A stretch of DNA of 64,000 nt from Caldicellulosiruptor kronotskyensis 2002 (GTDB lineage: Bacteria; Bacillota; Thermoanaerobacteria; Caldicellulosiruptorales; Caldicellulosiruptoraceae), in contig NC_014720.1 in assembly GCF_000166775.1 (NCBI RefSeq), positions 2,226,501 through 2,290,500 of the forward strand, written 5' to 3'. Position numbers and translations under genes: made by a program. The stretch's first letter is position 1, and every line of letters starts with the position of its first letter. The notes beneath the pieces were generated by a model that was not told the origin of the DNA, made no database searches, and worked only from the letters and a program-made list of their open reading frames with translations. Below are positions 16,283 through 24,605 of the stretch, piece by piece.

Positions 16283-16654
16283 TTAGCTTCTCATTTCTAT
16301 CCCCAAAAATTTTTGAACATGTGAAATCAATTCCTCGCTTGTCACAGGTTTTTTCAGGTAGAGATTTGCACCCGCTTCCAACGCTTTTTGCTCTTCTGAT
16401 GGATTTGTTGTTAGCATAATAACTGGTATTCTCTTATACATCGGGTTTTTCCTTATTTCTCTGGTAAGCTGCAGACCGTCCATCTTTGGCATATTGAGGT
16501 CTGTAATAACAAGGTCAATCTTCTCGCTTAAAAGTATTTCCAATGCAGCAACACCATCTAATGCTTCTTTTACCTCAAACCCTTTTTTCACAAGTGTTGT
16601 TGTTACAATTTTCTTTACAACCGGCGAATCATCAACAACTAAAATTTTCGGCAT
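16283..16654 (-). CDS. CheY-type response regulator
   Basis: This 123-residue stand-alone receiver has all phosphorylation residues: Asp8 and Asp9 in LVVDDSP, the acceptor Asp52 in LVITDLNMP, Thr in MLTTNPSE and Lys in LYLKKPVT. It matches the length of CheY and has no output domain, so it probably carries the signal from the CheA/Hpt system to a motility target. It lies between cheR and the Hpt-CheW gene with spacings of 31 and 16 bases. GGAGGGT precedes the ATG. The final target (flagellar switch or pilus machinery) cannot be told from this window, which has no motility structural genes. Confidence 0.93.
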   Translation of the reverse strand: MPKILVVDDSPVVKKIVTTTLVKKGFEVKEALDGVAALEILLSEKIDLVITDLNMPKMDGLQLTREIRKNPMYKRIPVIMLTTNPSEEQKALEAGANLYLKKPVTSEELISHVQKFLGIEMRS

Positions 16655-16685
16655 ATCTTTTCGTACCCTCCATTATTCTTTATTT

Positions 16686-17528
16686 TTACATGGGTTTTCT
16701 GAAAGCTATGTTGTTGTCAAAATAAACAATTTCAAAAGCTTTTGTGATTCTTAGGATACTCTCTGAATGTCCTAAAAAGATATAACCACCCGGATTTAAT
16801 GCATCATAAAAATATTCTACAACCTTTTTTCTTGACTCTTCGTCAAAGTAAATCAAAACATTTCTACAAAATATCACATCATAATTTCTCATAAGCCTCA
16901 TCTTACTCTCATCATAAAGATTCAAGTACCTAAAAGTCACCAGCTTCTTTATCTCATCTTTGAGCTTGTACATTTTATCTACAGGGCTGTACTCAAAATA
17001 TTTAAGTTTTATATACTCTGGAACATCTTTCAAAGACCGTGGCATGTAAATAGCATCTTGCGCAAGCCTTAAAACCCTTTCTGAAATATCAGTTCCAAGT
17101 ATCTCAATGTCCCAGTCATCAAAATATTCAAGCCTTTCTTTCAAAATTATTGCAATAGTGTAAGGTTCTTCCCCTGTTGAACATCCTGCACTCCAAATTT
17201 TTAACCTAAAATCACCTTTGCTTGCTTTTCTATTCAAAAGTTCAGGCAAAACATCTTTCGAAAACATGTCAAGTTGCGGAATGTCTCTGAAAAAATATGT
17301 TTCATTTGTTGTAATCAATTCCAATAATTTGTTAAGAGCATTTCTGTCAGTCTCAATTCTTTTTAAATACTCCCAAAAATCTGTTATCGCTAAATTATCC
17401 ATTGCTATTTTCAATCTTTTTTGAATATAGCTTTTTTTATCATCGGAAAAGTACAATCCTGTAGTTTTGTATATAAAATCTCTTATAATATACCACTCTT
17501 GATTATTTAAGACAATTTCTGTTAGCAT
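16686..17528 (-). CDS. cheR: Chemoreceptor glutamate methyltransferase
   Basis: This 280-residue enzyme transfers methyl groups from S-adenosylmethionine to receptor glutamates, opposing CheB during adaptation. The N-terminal helical domain (about 1-80, with YFFRDIPQLDMF at its end) is followed by the SAM-binding Rossmann domain with WSAGCSTGEEPYTIAI, ILGTDISERVLRLA and YDVIFCRNVLIYFD. No TPR or other extension is present. The ATG has GGAGGAG 5 bases upstream. It lies 12 bases after the HEAT-repeat gene. The receptors of this operon lack an obvious C-terminal CheR-docking pentapeptide, so it must bind them directly. Confidence 0.95.
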   Translation of the reverse strand: MLTEIVLNNQEWYIIRDFIYKTTGLYFSDDKKSYIQKRLKIAMDNLAITDFWEYLKRIETDRNALNKLLELITTNETYFFRDIPQLDMFSKDVLPELLNRKASKGDFRLKIWSAGCSTGEEPYTIAIILKERLEYFDDWDIEILGTDISERVLRLAQDAIYMPRSLKDVPEYIKLKYFEYSPVDKMYKLKDEIKKLVTFRYLNLYDESKMRLMRNYDVIFCRNVLIYFDEESRKKVVEYFYDALNPGGYIFLGHSESILRITKAFEIVYFDNNIAFRKPM

Positions 17529-17539
17529 TTTGCTCCTCC

Positions 17540-19018
17540 TTAGCCTCCAAGCAGGTCCTGAGCTTCAATAGAAATCTCTATATTAGGATGGTCAGCCAAA
17601 TACTCTAACTGTAATCTAAATGGTTCTTTATCACTAATTTTTCTTACAAGTTGTAAAAGCTTGAGAATATGAACATCAGATAAATACTCATTTGCAAGCT
17701 CATCTTTAATTAGAGCCACAACCCTTGCATCGTCAGGTCTTAGTTCAACCATACATTCAAGCATCAAAAGTCTTAAGTCATCGCTTTTGACATTGAAATA
17801 TTCTTCATAAATTCTATCAAATAACTCCTTCAAGTTTAGTTCTATCACAGTTTTTAAGACCTCTGGTAAAAGCTCATCTTCTTTTATCATCTCTGGCAAC
17901 ACATCTGCTGCCTCCTTGATACCATTGTATCTCATAATCTTCAACCCGCTAAGCTTTAAGATATTATCATCACCTTTGAATATCTCTCTCATATATTCAA
18001 CCAGTTTTGACTTATTAAAATATTTAAACACTCTAACTAATTCTCTTTTCTCTAAAGTATTCGATGCATAATAGAGTTTTATAGCGCTTAGAATAACTGT
18101 TTCATCAAACACCCTACTCTTTATAAACCTTACAAAATCCTTATCTTCTATGCTACCCATATAGTTAAAAATCTCAAATTTTTGTGTATCAGAACCATAT
18201 ATCAAAATGGTTTTTATTTCATCAAAAAAGCTTGTATTTGATAAAACTTTTTCAAGTTTTTGTTTATCTGACTTTATATAAATCGAATATATGGTATCTA
18301 AAACCTTTATCCTCAGCTGTGTTGAAAGCTTTAAATAAAGATTTACTGCATCCTCCACATTCTCAAGGGTACCATTTTCTTTCACCATGTCAAAAATACT
18401 GTCAAAGATGATATCCTCAATCTCCCATGGCAGATTTAAAACCTCTGAAATTAGTTCTCTATTGTTCACTTTTTTTATGCTCTCAATTATTGTCCACTGT
18501 ACCCACAGATGAGCAGAAGGTAAAAACTCAATTACCTTTTTGAGAGCTTCAACATCCCCAATATTGCCAAGTGCCTCAATGGCCCCCTGTACTACATTTA
18601 CATCATCATCTGATAACCTTTTCAGTAAAGTATCAACTGCTTCTTTGTTTTTAAGAGCACCTAAAATATCCACTACAAATTTCCTAACATTTTTATCTGG
18701 ATTTTCTGCCTCTTTGATTATTGCGTGAATATTATCATTACCTATTTTACTTAAAACCTCAAAAGCAAAAACCCTAACCCTTGCTTCTTCATGGTCTAAA
18801 AGCCTCAATAATTTTTCAACAGTATAACTGCCACCTATTTGTTTTAAAGCTTCTGTAATGTGCTCCTCAATCATTTTATTGTTTGTTTTTATAAAAAGAT
18901 CTATTAATCTATCAACAATTTCAGGTTCCTTAAACTTTGGCGCATTCTCAATAGCTTCTTTTTGTAATAGATAGTCATCTGAATTTAGCATTTCAATTAT
19001 TTCCATAGCTGAATTCAT
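17540..19018 (-). CDS. HEAT-repeat protein in chemosensory operon
   Basis: This 492-residue soluble protein is built of about ten alpha-helical HEAT or PBS-lyase-like repeats. The clearest lie in the N-terminal half: EARVRVFAFEVLSKIG, NVRKFVVDILGALKN and VNVVQGAIEALGNIGD. Such solenoids are protein-binding scaffolds. The position between cheA and cheR suggests it binds a chemosensory or motility protein, but no partner is evident. A HEAT protein is not one of the core Che proteins. AAGGAG lies 14 bases before ATG 19018. No signal peptide is present. Confidence 0.85.
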   Translation of the reverse strand: MNSAMEIIEMLNSDDYLLQKEAIENAPKFKEPEIVDRLIDLFIKTNNKMIEEHITEALKQIGGSYTVEKLLRLLDHEEARVRVFAFEVLSKIGNDNIHAIIKEAENPDKNVRKFVVDILGALKNKEAVDTLLKRLSDDDVNVVQGAIEALGNIGDVEALKKVIEFLPSAHLWVQWTIIESIKKVNNRELISEVLNLPWEIEDIIFDSIFDMVKENGTLENVEDAVNLYLKLSTQLRIKVLDTIYSIYIKSDKQKLEKVLSNTSFFDEIKTILIYGSDTQKFEIFNYMGSIEDKDFVRFIKSRVFDETVILSAIKLYYASNTLEKRELVRVFKYFNKSKLVEYMREIFKGDDNILKLSGLKIMRYNGIKEAADVLPEMIKEDELLPEVLKTVIELNLKELFDRIYEEYFNVKSDDLRLLMLECMVELRPDDARVVALIKDELANEYLSDVHILKLLQLVRKISDKEPFRLQLEYLADHPNIEISIEAQDLLGG

Positions 19019-19047
19019 CTTCTGTGCCCCACTCCTTTTAGTTTTAA

Positions 19048-20685
19048 TTAGACCATCTGAATAACTCTTTCAATTAGCTGTTCTGGTTCAAGCAAAAGTA
19101 CAACCTTCCCATCACCTAAGATTGTTGAACCAACAACTCCTTTTACATTCCCGACAAACTGATCTAAAGGCTTTACAACCACATCATATTCGCCCATCAG
19201 CCTGTCCACGATTATTCCTACTTTGCTTTCTCTATATTTTACTATTATTCCAAAATAGTAACTTCTATCATCTTCACTTTTCTGATATCCAAGTATTTCC
19301 TGAAGACTGAAAAATGGTACTATTTCACCTTTAATACTGCATACCTTTTTACCAGTTATAGACTTTATTGAATCTTTTCTTATCTTTACTGTCTCAACCA
19401 CTTTTTCAAGCGGAAGCAGATACAATTTATCCCCAGCTAAAACCAGCAATGTCTTTATTATTGCAACAGTGAGAGGAATTATCATCAAAAAGCTTGTACC
19501 TTTATCTTTTTCTGTTTTAACCTTTATCTCTCCTTTTAGCTCACTTAAATTCTTTTTCACAACATCCATTCCAACGCCTCTGCCTGCCACATCATTAATC
19601 TTATCAGCAGTAGAAAAACCTGGTAAGAAAATAAACTCTATTATTTCATCATCTGACATTCTCTCAATCTCATCCTTTGTCACTATACCTTTTAGCAAAG
19701 CTTTTTCTTTTACTTTGTCAATGTCAATACCTTTGCCATCATCTTCAACATTTACGTAGATATTCTCACCTTCTGCATATGCTTCTATCAAAATCCTTCC
19801 CTGAGGTCTTTTTCCCTTAGCAATTCTTTCTTCAGGCTTTTCAATTCCATGATTTACACAATTTCTCACCAAGTGAACAAGTGGGTCGGTTATCTTTTCA
19901 AGTATAATCTTGTCTATTTCTGTTTCTTCACCTTTTATGATAAGTTCAACCTCTTTCCCTTCTTTTTGAGCAACCTCTCGAACAATTCGCGGAAGCTTTC
20001 TCAGAACATTTTTTATAGGCAAAAGCCTCAAACTTGTTATTCCTTCCTGAATATCAAATGATATTCTTTCAAGTCGTAAAATTCCTTTTTCAAGATTTGA
20101 AATTAAGTTACTAAGCGTTTTATCTTTTATGTTTGTTTCTTTGAATGCATTTAATATCTGATTCAATTGAGATTTACAGGTAATAAGTTCGCCAGCAAGA
20201 TTTGTAAGATTATTGAGCTTGTTTATATCTATTCGCACTGAATCAATTCTTTTAATATCAATTTCTTTAAGATTCTTAATTCCATCCTCAAAAGTCCCCG
20301 TCTGATCACTCTCAGACTGGTTTACAATTTTGTCCACTTCTTCTGTTTCTGTTACCTCTAAATCCTCTTTTATTAGTTTTTGTATAAAGAAAATTTCCAC
20401 TACATCCTCAGTTTTACAGATATCCTCTACATCCTGCCGTAATGCATTTATTTCAATGTCGCCTTCAATAAAAAATAGATATTCATTTACTTCTTCACTA
20501 ACATGTTCCTGCTCTACATCCGGAATTGTTAAAAAAATATTGTATTTTTTTTTAAGAGCTTTATATATCTTTGCCATAGATGGAGATTTAAACTCAGCTT
20601 CTGGCTTTAATAAAAACTCTATTTTGTATATCTTTTTCCCCTCATCTAAAAGTTCCATAAGAAACTTCTTTTCTTCATAATTCAT
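19048..20685 (-). CDS. cheA: Chemotaxis histidine kinase CheA lacking the P1 (Hpt) domain
   Basis: This kinase of about 545 residues has, in order, a P2-like domain (about 17-105), P3 dimerisation (about 148-220, RIDINKLNNLTNLAGEL), P4 ATPase (about 220-405) and P5 CheW-like regulatory domain (about 408-545). The ATP site is intact: N box LVRNCVNHGIE, G1 VEDDGKGID, and GRGVGMDVV. No Hpt with an HxxKG motif is present anywhere. The phosphotransfer histidine is found instead in the Hpt-CheW protein of the same operon. The frame extends upstream to ATG 20718 (overlapping cheB) and 20757, but only ATG 20685 has a ribosome binding site (AAGGGCAGGG), so I use that. Even the longest form has no P1. 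Confidence 0.95.
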   Translation of the reverse strand: MNYEEKKFLMELLDEGKKIYKIEFLLKPEAEFKSPSMAKIYKALKKKYNIFLTIPDVEQEHVSEEVNEYLFFIEGDIEINALRQDVEDICKTEDVVEIFFIQKLIKEDLEVTETEEVDKIVNQSESDQTGTFEDGIKNLKEIDIKRIDSVRIDINKLNNLTNLAGELITCKSQLNQILNAFKETNIKDKTLSNLISNLEKGILRLERISFDIQEGITSLRLLPIKNVLRKLPRIVREVAQKEGKEVELIIKGEETEIDKIILEKITDPLVHLVRNCVNHGIEKPEERIAKGKRPQGRILIEAYAEGENIYVNVEDDGKGIDIDKVKEKALLKGIVTKDEIERMSDDEIIEFIFLPGFSTADKINDVAGRGVGMDVVKKNLSELKGEIKVKTEKDKGTSFLMIIPLTVAIIKTLLVLAGDKLYLLPLEKVVETVKIRKDSIKSITGKKVCSIKGEIVPFFSLQEILGYQKSEDDRSYYFGIIVKYRESKVGIIVDRLMGEYDVVVKPLDQFVGNVKGVVGSTILGDGKVVLLLEPEQLIERVIQMV

Positions 20686-20714
20686 CTTTTCAACCCTGCC
20701 CTTAAAAATCTTTC

Positions 20715-21746
20715 TCATGAAAATATAGAATTTATAGCCCCTGCAATACTTGTGCAAGGCAAAATCAAATCAGCTATCCCCTGATCAATTACAGCTTTTG
20801 GCATTCCAAATATAATAGCAGTGGAATGATCCTCAGCTATTATAAAACCACCAAGTTTTTTGATAAATGCAAATGCTTTTGCACCATCATTGCCCATTCC
20901 TGTCAGCATTATTGCAACAAGTCTGTCTTTATAATGATTGGCAAGTAAAAACCCAACATAATCAACAGAAGGCTTGTATATCAAATCATTTGGACCATCA
21001 ACTATATTTATTACAGTTCTGCCACCAGAGATTATTAGTTCCATTTGCTTGCCACCTGGTGCAATGTAGACTGTATTAGGTTTTACAAATTCACCCTTTT
21101 CAGCTTCCTTTATAAAAAGCGAACTTCTTTCTGAAAGGGTTGAAGCAAGTTGTCGTGTAAAGTTTGGTGGCATATGCTGAACAATAAATATTGGTACACC
21201 TATATCACTTTTAATATAGGGTATTATCTCACCAAGAGTTTTTGGTCCACCTGTTGAAACACCAATAAATATAGCATTTGGCTTTACTAATGGTTTTTTT
21301 GAAACTGAAATAATTTTAGTAGTGTTCAAAGAATCTACTTTTTTGCCAAAGACATTCGCTTTTGCTGCATTTAATACTTTTTTAATAATCTCATTTTCTA
21401 TACTTTCAAGCTCGCTTGAGTAGGCAGAAGGCTTTGGAATAAAATCCACCGCACCAAGACTCAAAGCTTTTAATGTGACTTCAGCACCTTTTTGGGTAAG
21501 CGTTGATATCATCACAACAGGTGTTGGACATGTTTGCATTATTGCTTTCAGAGCCTCAAGACCGTTTAATACAGGCATTTCAACATCCATTGTGACAACG
21601 TCTGGGCGAAGGGAGGCAACCTTTTCGATTGCCTCCTGCCCATTTGTTGCATAATCTATAACCTTTATAAAAGGACTTTTTTGAAGTATTTTTATTAAAA
21701 CCCTTCTCATCAAAGGGGAATCTTCTGCTACTAACACTCTTACCAT
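20715..21746 (-). CDS. cheB: Chemoreceptor methylesterase/deamidase
   Basis: This 343-residue enzyme removes methyl groups from receptors and may deamidate glutamines. The N-terminal receiver has Asp9 and acceptor Asp54 (VVTMDVEMP). The linker is about 105-155. The C-terminal esterase has the catalytic triad Ser164 (GVSTGGPKTL), His191 (VQHMPPNF) and Asp287 (GMGNDGAK). Length and layout are standard. It lies 38 bases after cheW. Phosphorylation by the CheA/Hpt system should stimulate the esterase, closing the adaptation loop with CheR. Confidence 0.96.
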   Translation of the reverse strand: MVRVLVAEDSPLMRRVLIKILQKSPFIKVIDYATNGQEAIEKVASLRPDVVTMDVEMPVLNGLEALKAIMQTCPTPVVMISTLTQKGAEVTLKALSLGAVDFIPKPSAYSSELESIENEIIKKVLNAAKANVFGKKVDSLNTTKIISVSKKPLVKPNAIFIGVSTGGPKTLGEIIPYIKSDIGVPIFIVQHMPPNFTRQLASTLSERSSLFIKEAEKGEFVKPNTVYIAPGGKQMELIISGGRTVINIVDGPNDLIYKPSVDYVGFLLANHYKDRLVAIMLTGMGNDGAKAFAFIKKLGGFIIAEDHSTAIIFGMPKAVIDQGIADLILPCTSIAGAINSIFS

Positions 21747-21784
21747 CTTTGAATTTCTACTCTCCCGTGTGGTTTAGTAAAAGT

Positions 21785-22336
21785 TTATTGTGTATTTGTG
21801 TTCAAAAGTTCCTCTTTTAACTCCTCAATTTGAATTACCTCATTTGATGTTAATATCTTTGACATGTCAAGAAGAATTATTATCCTACCATTAATTTGAC
21901 CAACACCTTGTAAGTACTCAGTGTTGATTCCCCTTATAACAGGTGGTGGGGGAGTTATAGCATCATTTGGAAGTCTTAAAACCTCCGTAACTTCATCAAC
22001 AATTCCGCCTATTGTCATATTGTCAAGGTTTATGACAAGGATTCTTGTTTGTCTTGTTCTTTCTGTCTCTGGAAGTCCAAATTTTTTTCGCATATCAATT
22101 ATAGGCAGTATTTCTCCCCGCAGACTTATTATCCCTTCAACAAAAGATGGTACTTGTGGTATTTTGGTAATGGTGGTTGTTCTGATAATCTCTTTGACCT
22201 GCATTATATCAACACCGTACTCTTCATCCCCAAGCTTGAAAATAACAAGCTGCTTTTCATCAGTGAGTTCATCTTCTTCTTCAAAATCTTCAGCTATATC
22301 TGCTTTTAACAATTTTTTTCTTTCTTCTTCAATCAT
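21785..22336 (-). CDS. cheW: Chemotaxis coupling protein
   Basis: This 183-residue adaptor links receptors to CheA. The CheW fold occupies residues about 30-170 (GVDIMQVKEIIRTTTITKIPQVP, then ISLRGEILPIIDMRKKFGLP). An acidic N-terminal extension (ADIAEDFEEEDELTDE) and a short C-terminal tail flank it. The frame opens at TTG 22345, but ATG 22336 lies 10 bases from AGGAGG and is preferred. It follows the receptor gene by about 30 bases. A second CheW domain in the operon is fused to Hpt. Confidence 0.94.
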   Translation of the reverse strand: MIEEERKKLLKADIAEDFEEEDELTDEKQLVIFKLGDEEYGVDIMQVKEIIRTTTITKIPQVPSFVEGIISLRGEILPIIDMRKKFGLPETERTRQTRILVINLDNMTIGGIVDEVTEVLRLPNDAITPPPPVIRGINTEYLQGVGQINGRIIILLDMSKILTSNEVIQIEELKEELLNTNTQ

Positions 22337-22370
22337 ATTACTCAATCCTCCTCTTTTAAACTAACCCCGC

Positions 22371-24323
22371 TTAAATATTTTTAAGCTCTTCAGCAAGATT
22401 AGCAAGTTCCTGGGCTGCCTGAGCAATCTGAGATATTGCTTTTAGCTGTTCTTGTGCCTGGGTTGCTGCACTTTGAGCTGATTGTGATGCTTCTTCTGCT
22501 CCTCTTGCTATCTGCATGGTTCCTGCTGCAATCTGGGTTAAAGCTGCTTCTGCATCCTGTGCCATCTTAAGTAGCTGCCCGCCTTCAGCTAAAACTTTTT
22601 CAGTTGCAATCCTAACTCTTTCAAGCGAAATGGTAATTTTTTGTGCTTTTTCGTTTTCCTGTGTAGATGTCTTTACTGCATTTTCTACATCCTCATACAC
22701 AATTCTTACTTGGTCGCTAATATTTCTCACCATTTCTTTGATGTTTCCAATAGCTTCACTTGACTGCTGAGCAAGCTGCTTTATATCTCCTGCAACAACT
22801 GCAAATCCCTTTCCATACTTGCCGGAACGGGCCGCTTCAATTGAACCATTGAGTGACAGCAAGTCCACTTTTGTTGTAACATTTGAGATTGTATCAATTA
22901 TCTTTTCAATGTTTCTAATTCTTTTCTCAAGTACTCTCACACTTTCCAATGACTGTTTGTTCTTTTCAACCGAGTGGGCAACACCCTCAATCAATCCTTC
23001 TACGTCTTTCCTGTTCTTTTCTAAAATTTCTTGAAGCTCTTTTGACAACTTTGTAGCATTTTCTAATCTATCAACTATGTCTTTTTGCATGTTTTTAAGA
23101 TTCTCTGTTGCCCTTTGGGATTCTTCACATGCAGCTGCTTGTTCTTCAGAAGCTTGCATTATTTGTTCAAGCGCTGAAGAAATCTGATAACTTGCCTTGT
23201 GTGACTCTTCTACCATAGCAGCAAGCTCAGAAGACGCTGCAGCAAGTTCTTCTGCATTTTTCTGAGTTACACTTGTAGATTTTAACTCATCTGCCATTTC
23301 AGCAAGCATAGTTATTGCATTGTTAATCTCGTTCAATGCTTTTGTCTGTTCAATTAACGATGCATTTGACTCTTCAGTTGCAGCTGCAGTTTCCTCAGCA
23401 GCTGCTGCAATCTGCTGGCTTCCACCCCTGACCTCGCTTGATGCATTCATCATGTTCCTTGACAAAACCCTTATTTCCTTCATGGCTTCGACAATTGTAT
23501 TTATAGCATCCTCTATTTTCTTCAAATCCTCAGTAACACCTTTTGCCTTTTCAGCTTCCCCTCTGACAAGTGTTCCAACGCTTCTTATGTCTTCCGCTAC
23601 AACATTTACATCTTTTTGAATATCCTCTATGATGTTTTGAATCTCTATAGCAGCTTTATTTGTTATCTCTGCTAAGCTTCTTACCTCATCTGCAACAACT
23701 GCAAAACCACGACCATGTTTTCCTGCCCTTGCAGCTTCAATCGCAGCATTGAGTGCAAGCAAATTTGTCTGGTCAGCGACCTCCATTACAGCTTGGGCAG
23801 TATTTTTAATTTCATTTGCCTGTCTTTCAAGTTGTAAAACATTCTCTGCAGACTCAACAGAACTTTGAGCAGATATTTCAATTCCTCTTATGACTTCTTC
23901 TATCTCATCTGAAATACTCTGAATAAGCGTCTGAAGGTTTGCAATAGAGTTTGAAAGTTCAACTGCTTTTTCATCTGAAACCTTTGCAACCTTTTCAATC
24001 TCCTGAATAGCTTTTAAAGATTCATTAGCAGCTTTTGATGCTTCCTGAGCCGATGCCGCAATCTCTTGCACTGCAACCTGAAGTTCATTTACATTACGTG
24101 TTGCCTGGGCTACAGCCGCCTGAGTTTCAGCTGATGCTGCAGCCAGCCTCTCGATTATTGTGTTTTTCTTCAGCTCATCTCTTCTTTCTTTTCTCTTAGT
24201 TGAGTCAAAAATACTGGTACTGTAAGATTGGCTCTGAGAAACATCTTGAATTTGGTTTGATGCAGCAGGTTGAGCGCCTGCTTTCAAAGGATTTCTCGGT
24301 GTTTGTAATTTTGAAAGTTCCAT
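22371..24323 (-). CDS. Cytoplasmic chemoreceptor with two MCP signalling tips
   Basis: This 650-residue protein has no membrane helix and no recognisable ligand-binding domain; it is coiled coil almost throughout. Two receptor hairpin tips are visible. The first, at about 184-212, is canonical ([20 protein letters not shown] then [14 protein letters not shown]). The second, at about 482-512, is slightly divergent ([20 protein letters not shown] then [14 protein letters not shown]). This looks like two signalling domains in tandem, so one molecule could contact kinase at two places. The N-terminal 45 residues are polar and probably disordered. GGGGAGG precedes the ATG. It is the first gene of the 11-gene chemosensory operon. 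Confidence 0.93.
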   Translation of the reverse strand: MELSKLQTPRNPLKAGAQPAASNQIQDVSQSQSYSTSIFDSTKRKERRDELKKNTIIERLAAASAETQAAVAQATRNVNELQVAVQEIAASAQEASKAANESLKAIQEIEKVAKVSDEKAVELSNSIANLQTLIQSISDEIEEVIRGIEISAQSSVESAENVLQLERQANEIKNTAQAVMEVADQTNLLALNAAIEAARAGKHGRGFAVVADEVRSLAEITNKAAIEIQNIIEDIQKDVNVVAEDIRSVGTLVRGEAEKAKGVTEDLKKIEDAINTIVEAMKEIRVLSRNMMNASSEVRGGSQQIAAAAEETAAATEESNASLIEQTKALNEINNAITMLAEMADELKSTSVTQKNAEELAAASSELAAMVEESHKASYQISSALEQIMQASEEQAAACEESQRATENLKNMQKDIVDRLENATKLSKELQEILEKNRKDVEGLIEGVAHSVEKNKQSLESVRVLEKRIRNIEKIIDTISNVTTKVDLLSLNGSIEAARSGKYGKGFAVVAGDIKQLAQQSSEAIGNIKEMVRNISDQVRIVYEDVENAVKTSTQENEKAQKITISLERVRIATEKVLAEGGQLLKMAQDAEAALTQIAAGTMQIARGAEEASQSAQSAATQAQEQLKAISQIAQAAQELANLAEELKNI

Positions 24324-24352
24324 TCTTCTACCTCCCCTTTATTTTTGAATAT

Positions 24353-24380
24353 ATAATACCACAATGTTGTGGTTTTGTAA
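24353..24380 (-). promoter_or_regulatory. Putative promoter of the chemosensory operon with inverted-repeat operator
   Basis: On the minus strand TTACAA (24375-24380) and TATTAT (24353-24358) are 16 bases apart. The spacer contains a perfect inverted repeat, CCACAA-TG-TTGTGG (24359-24372), well placed for a repressor or activator. A 25-base A tract lies directly upstream of the -35 element, where A tracts act as UP elements. The promoter is predicted from sequence only. Confidence 0.5.
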
Positions 24381-24381
24381 C

Positions 24382-24406
24382 TTTTTTTTTTTTTTTTTTT
24401 TTTTTT
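24382..24406. repeat. 25-base homopolymer (A tract on the minus strand) upstream of the chemosensory operon
   Basis: Twenty-five consecutive T residues on the plus strand, in the 282-base gap between the receptor gene and the upstream-lying cyclase gene. It directly abuts the predicted -35 element. A second promoter-like pair (TTGAAT 24436-24441, TAAAAT 24412-24417, 18 bases apart) would start transcription at or in this tract. Homopolymers of this length are prone to slippage in replication and sequencing. Confidence 0.95.
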
Positions 24407-24561
24407 AATAAATTTTATTTATGTTATACAAATATATTCAATCCATAACCACAATAATATTGGCATTGTATACGTTAATACCAATTAATCCAACTAAAAC
24501 AGAAATATTTAAAAATAATTTGCAATTTAATTATCAAGTTATCTTTACTGATAAAAATACC
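24407..24561. other. AT-rich intergenic region upstream of the chemosensory operon
   Basis: Very AT-rich spacer without an open reading frame. Apart from the weak promoter-like pair at 24412-24441 and a GTATAC palindrome near 24469, I see no recognisable element. Confidence 0.5.
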
Positions 24562-24597
24562 ACCAAAAATAAGTAGGTGTAAATGAGACCTACAAAA
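24562..24597 (-). terminator. Intrinsic terminator after the cyclase-family gene
   Basis: GTAGGT and ACCTAC pair around a 9-base loop on the minus strand, followed by TTATTTTT. It lies 9 bases after the stop codon. Confidence 0.7.
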
Positions 24598-24605
24598 TTT
24601 TTGGA

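Noticed and set aside
19048-20757. Longer CheA start at 20757 that might add a P1 domain
   Set aside because: The extra 24 residues are translated from the end of cheB in another frame, have no ribosome binding site, and contain no Hpt-like sequence.
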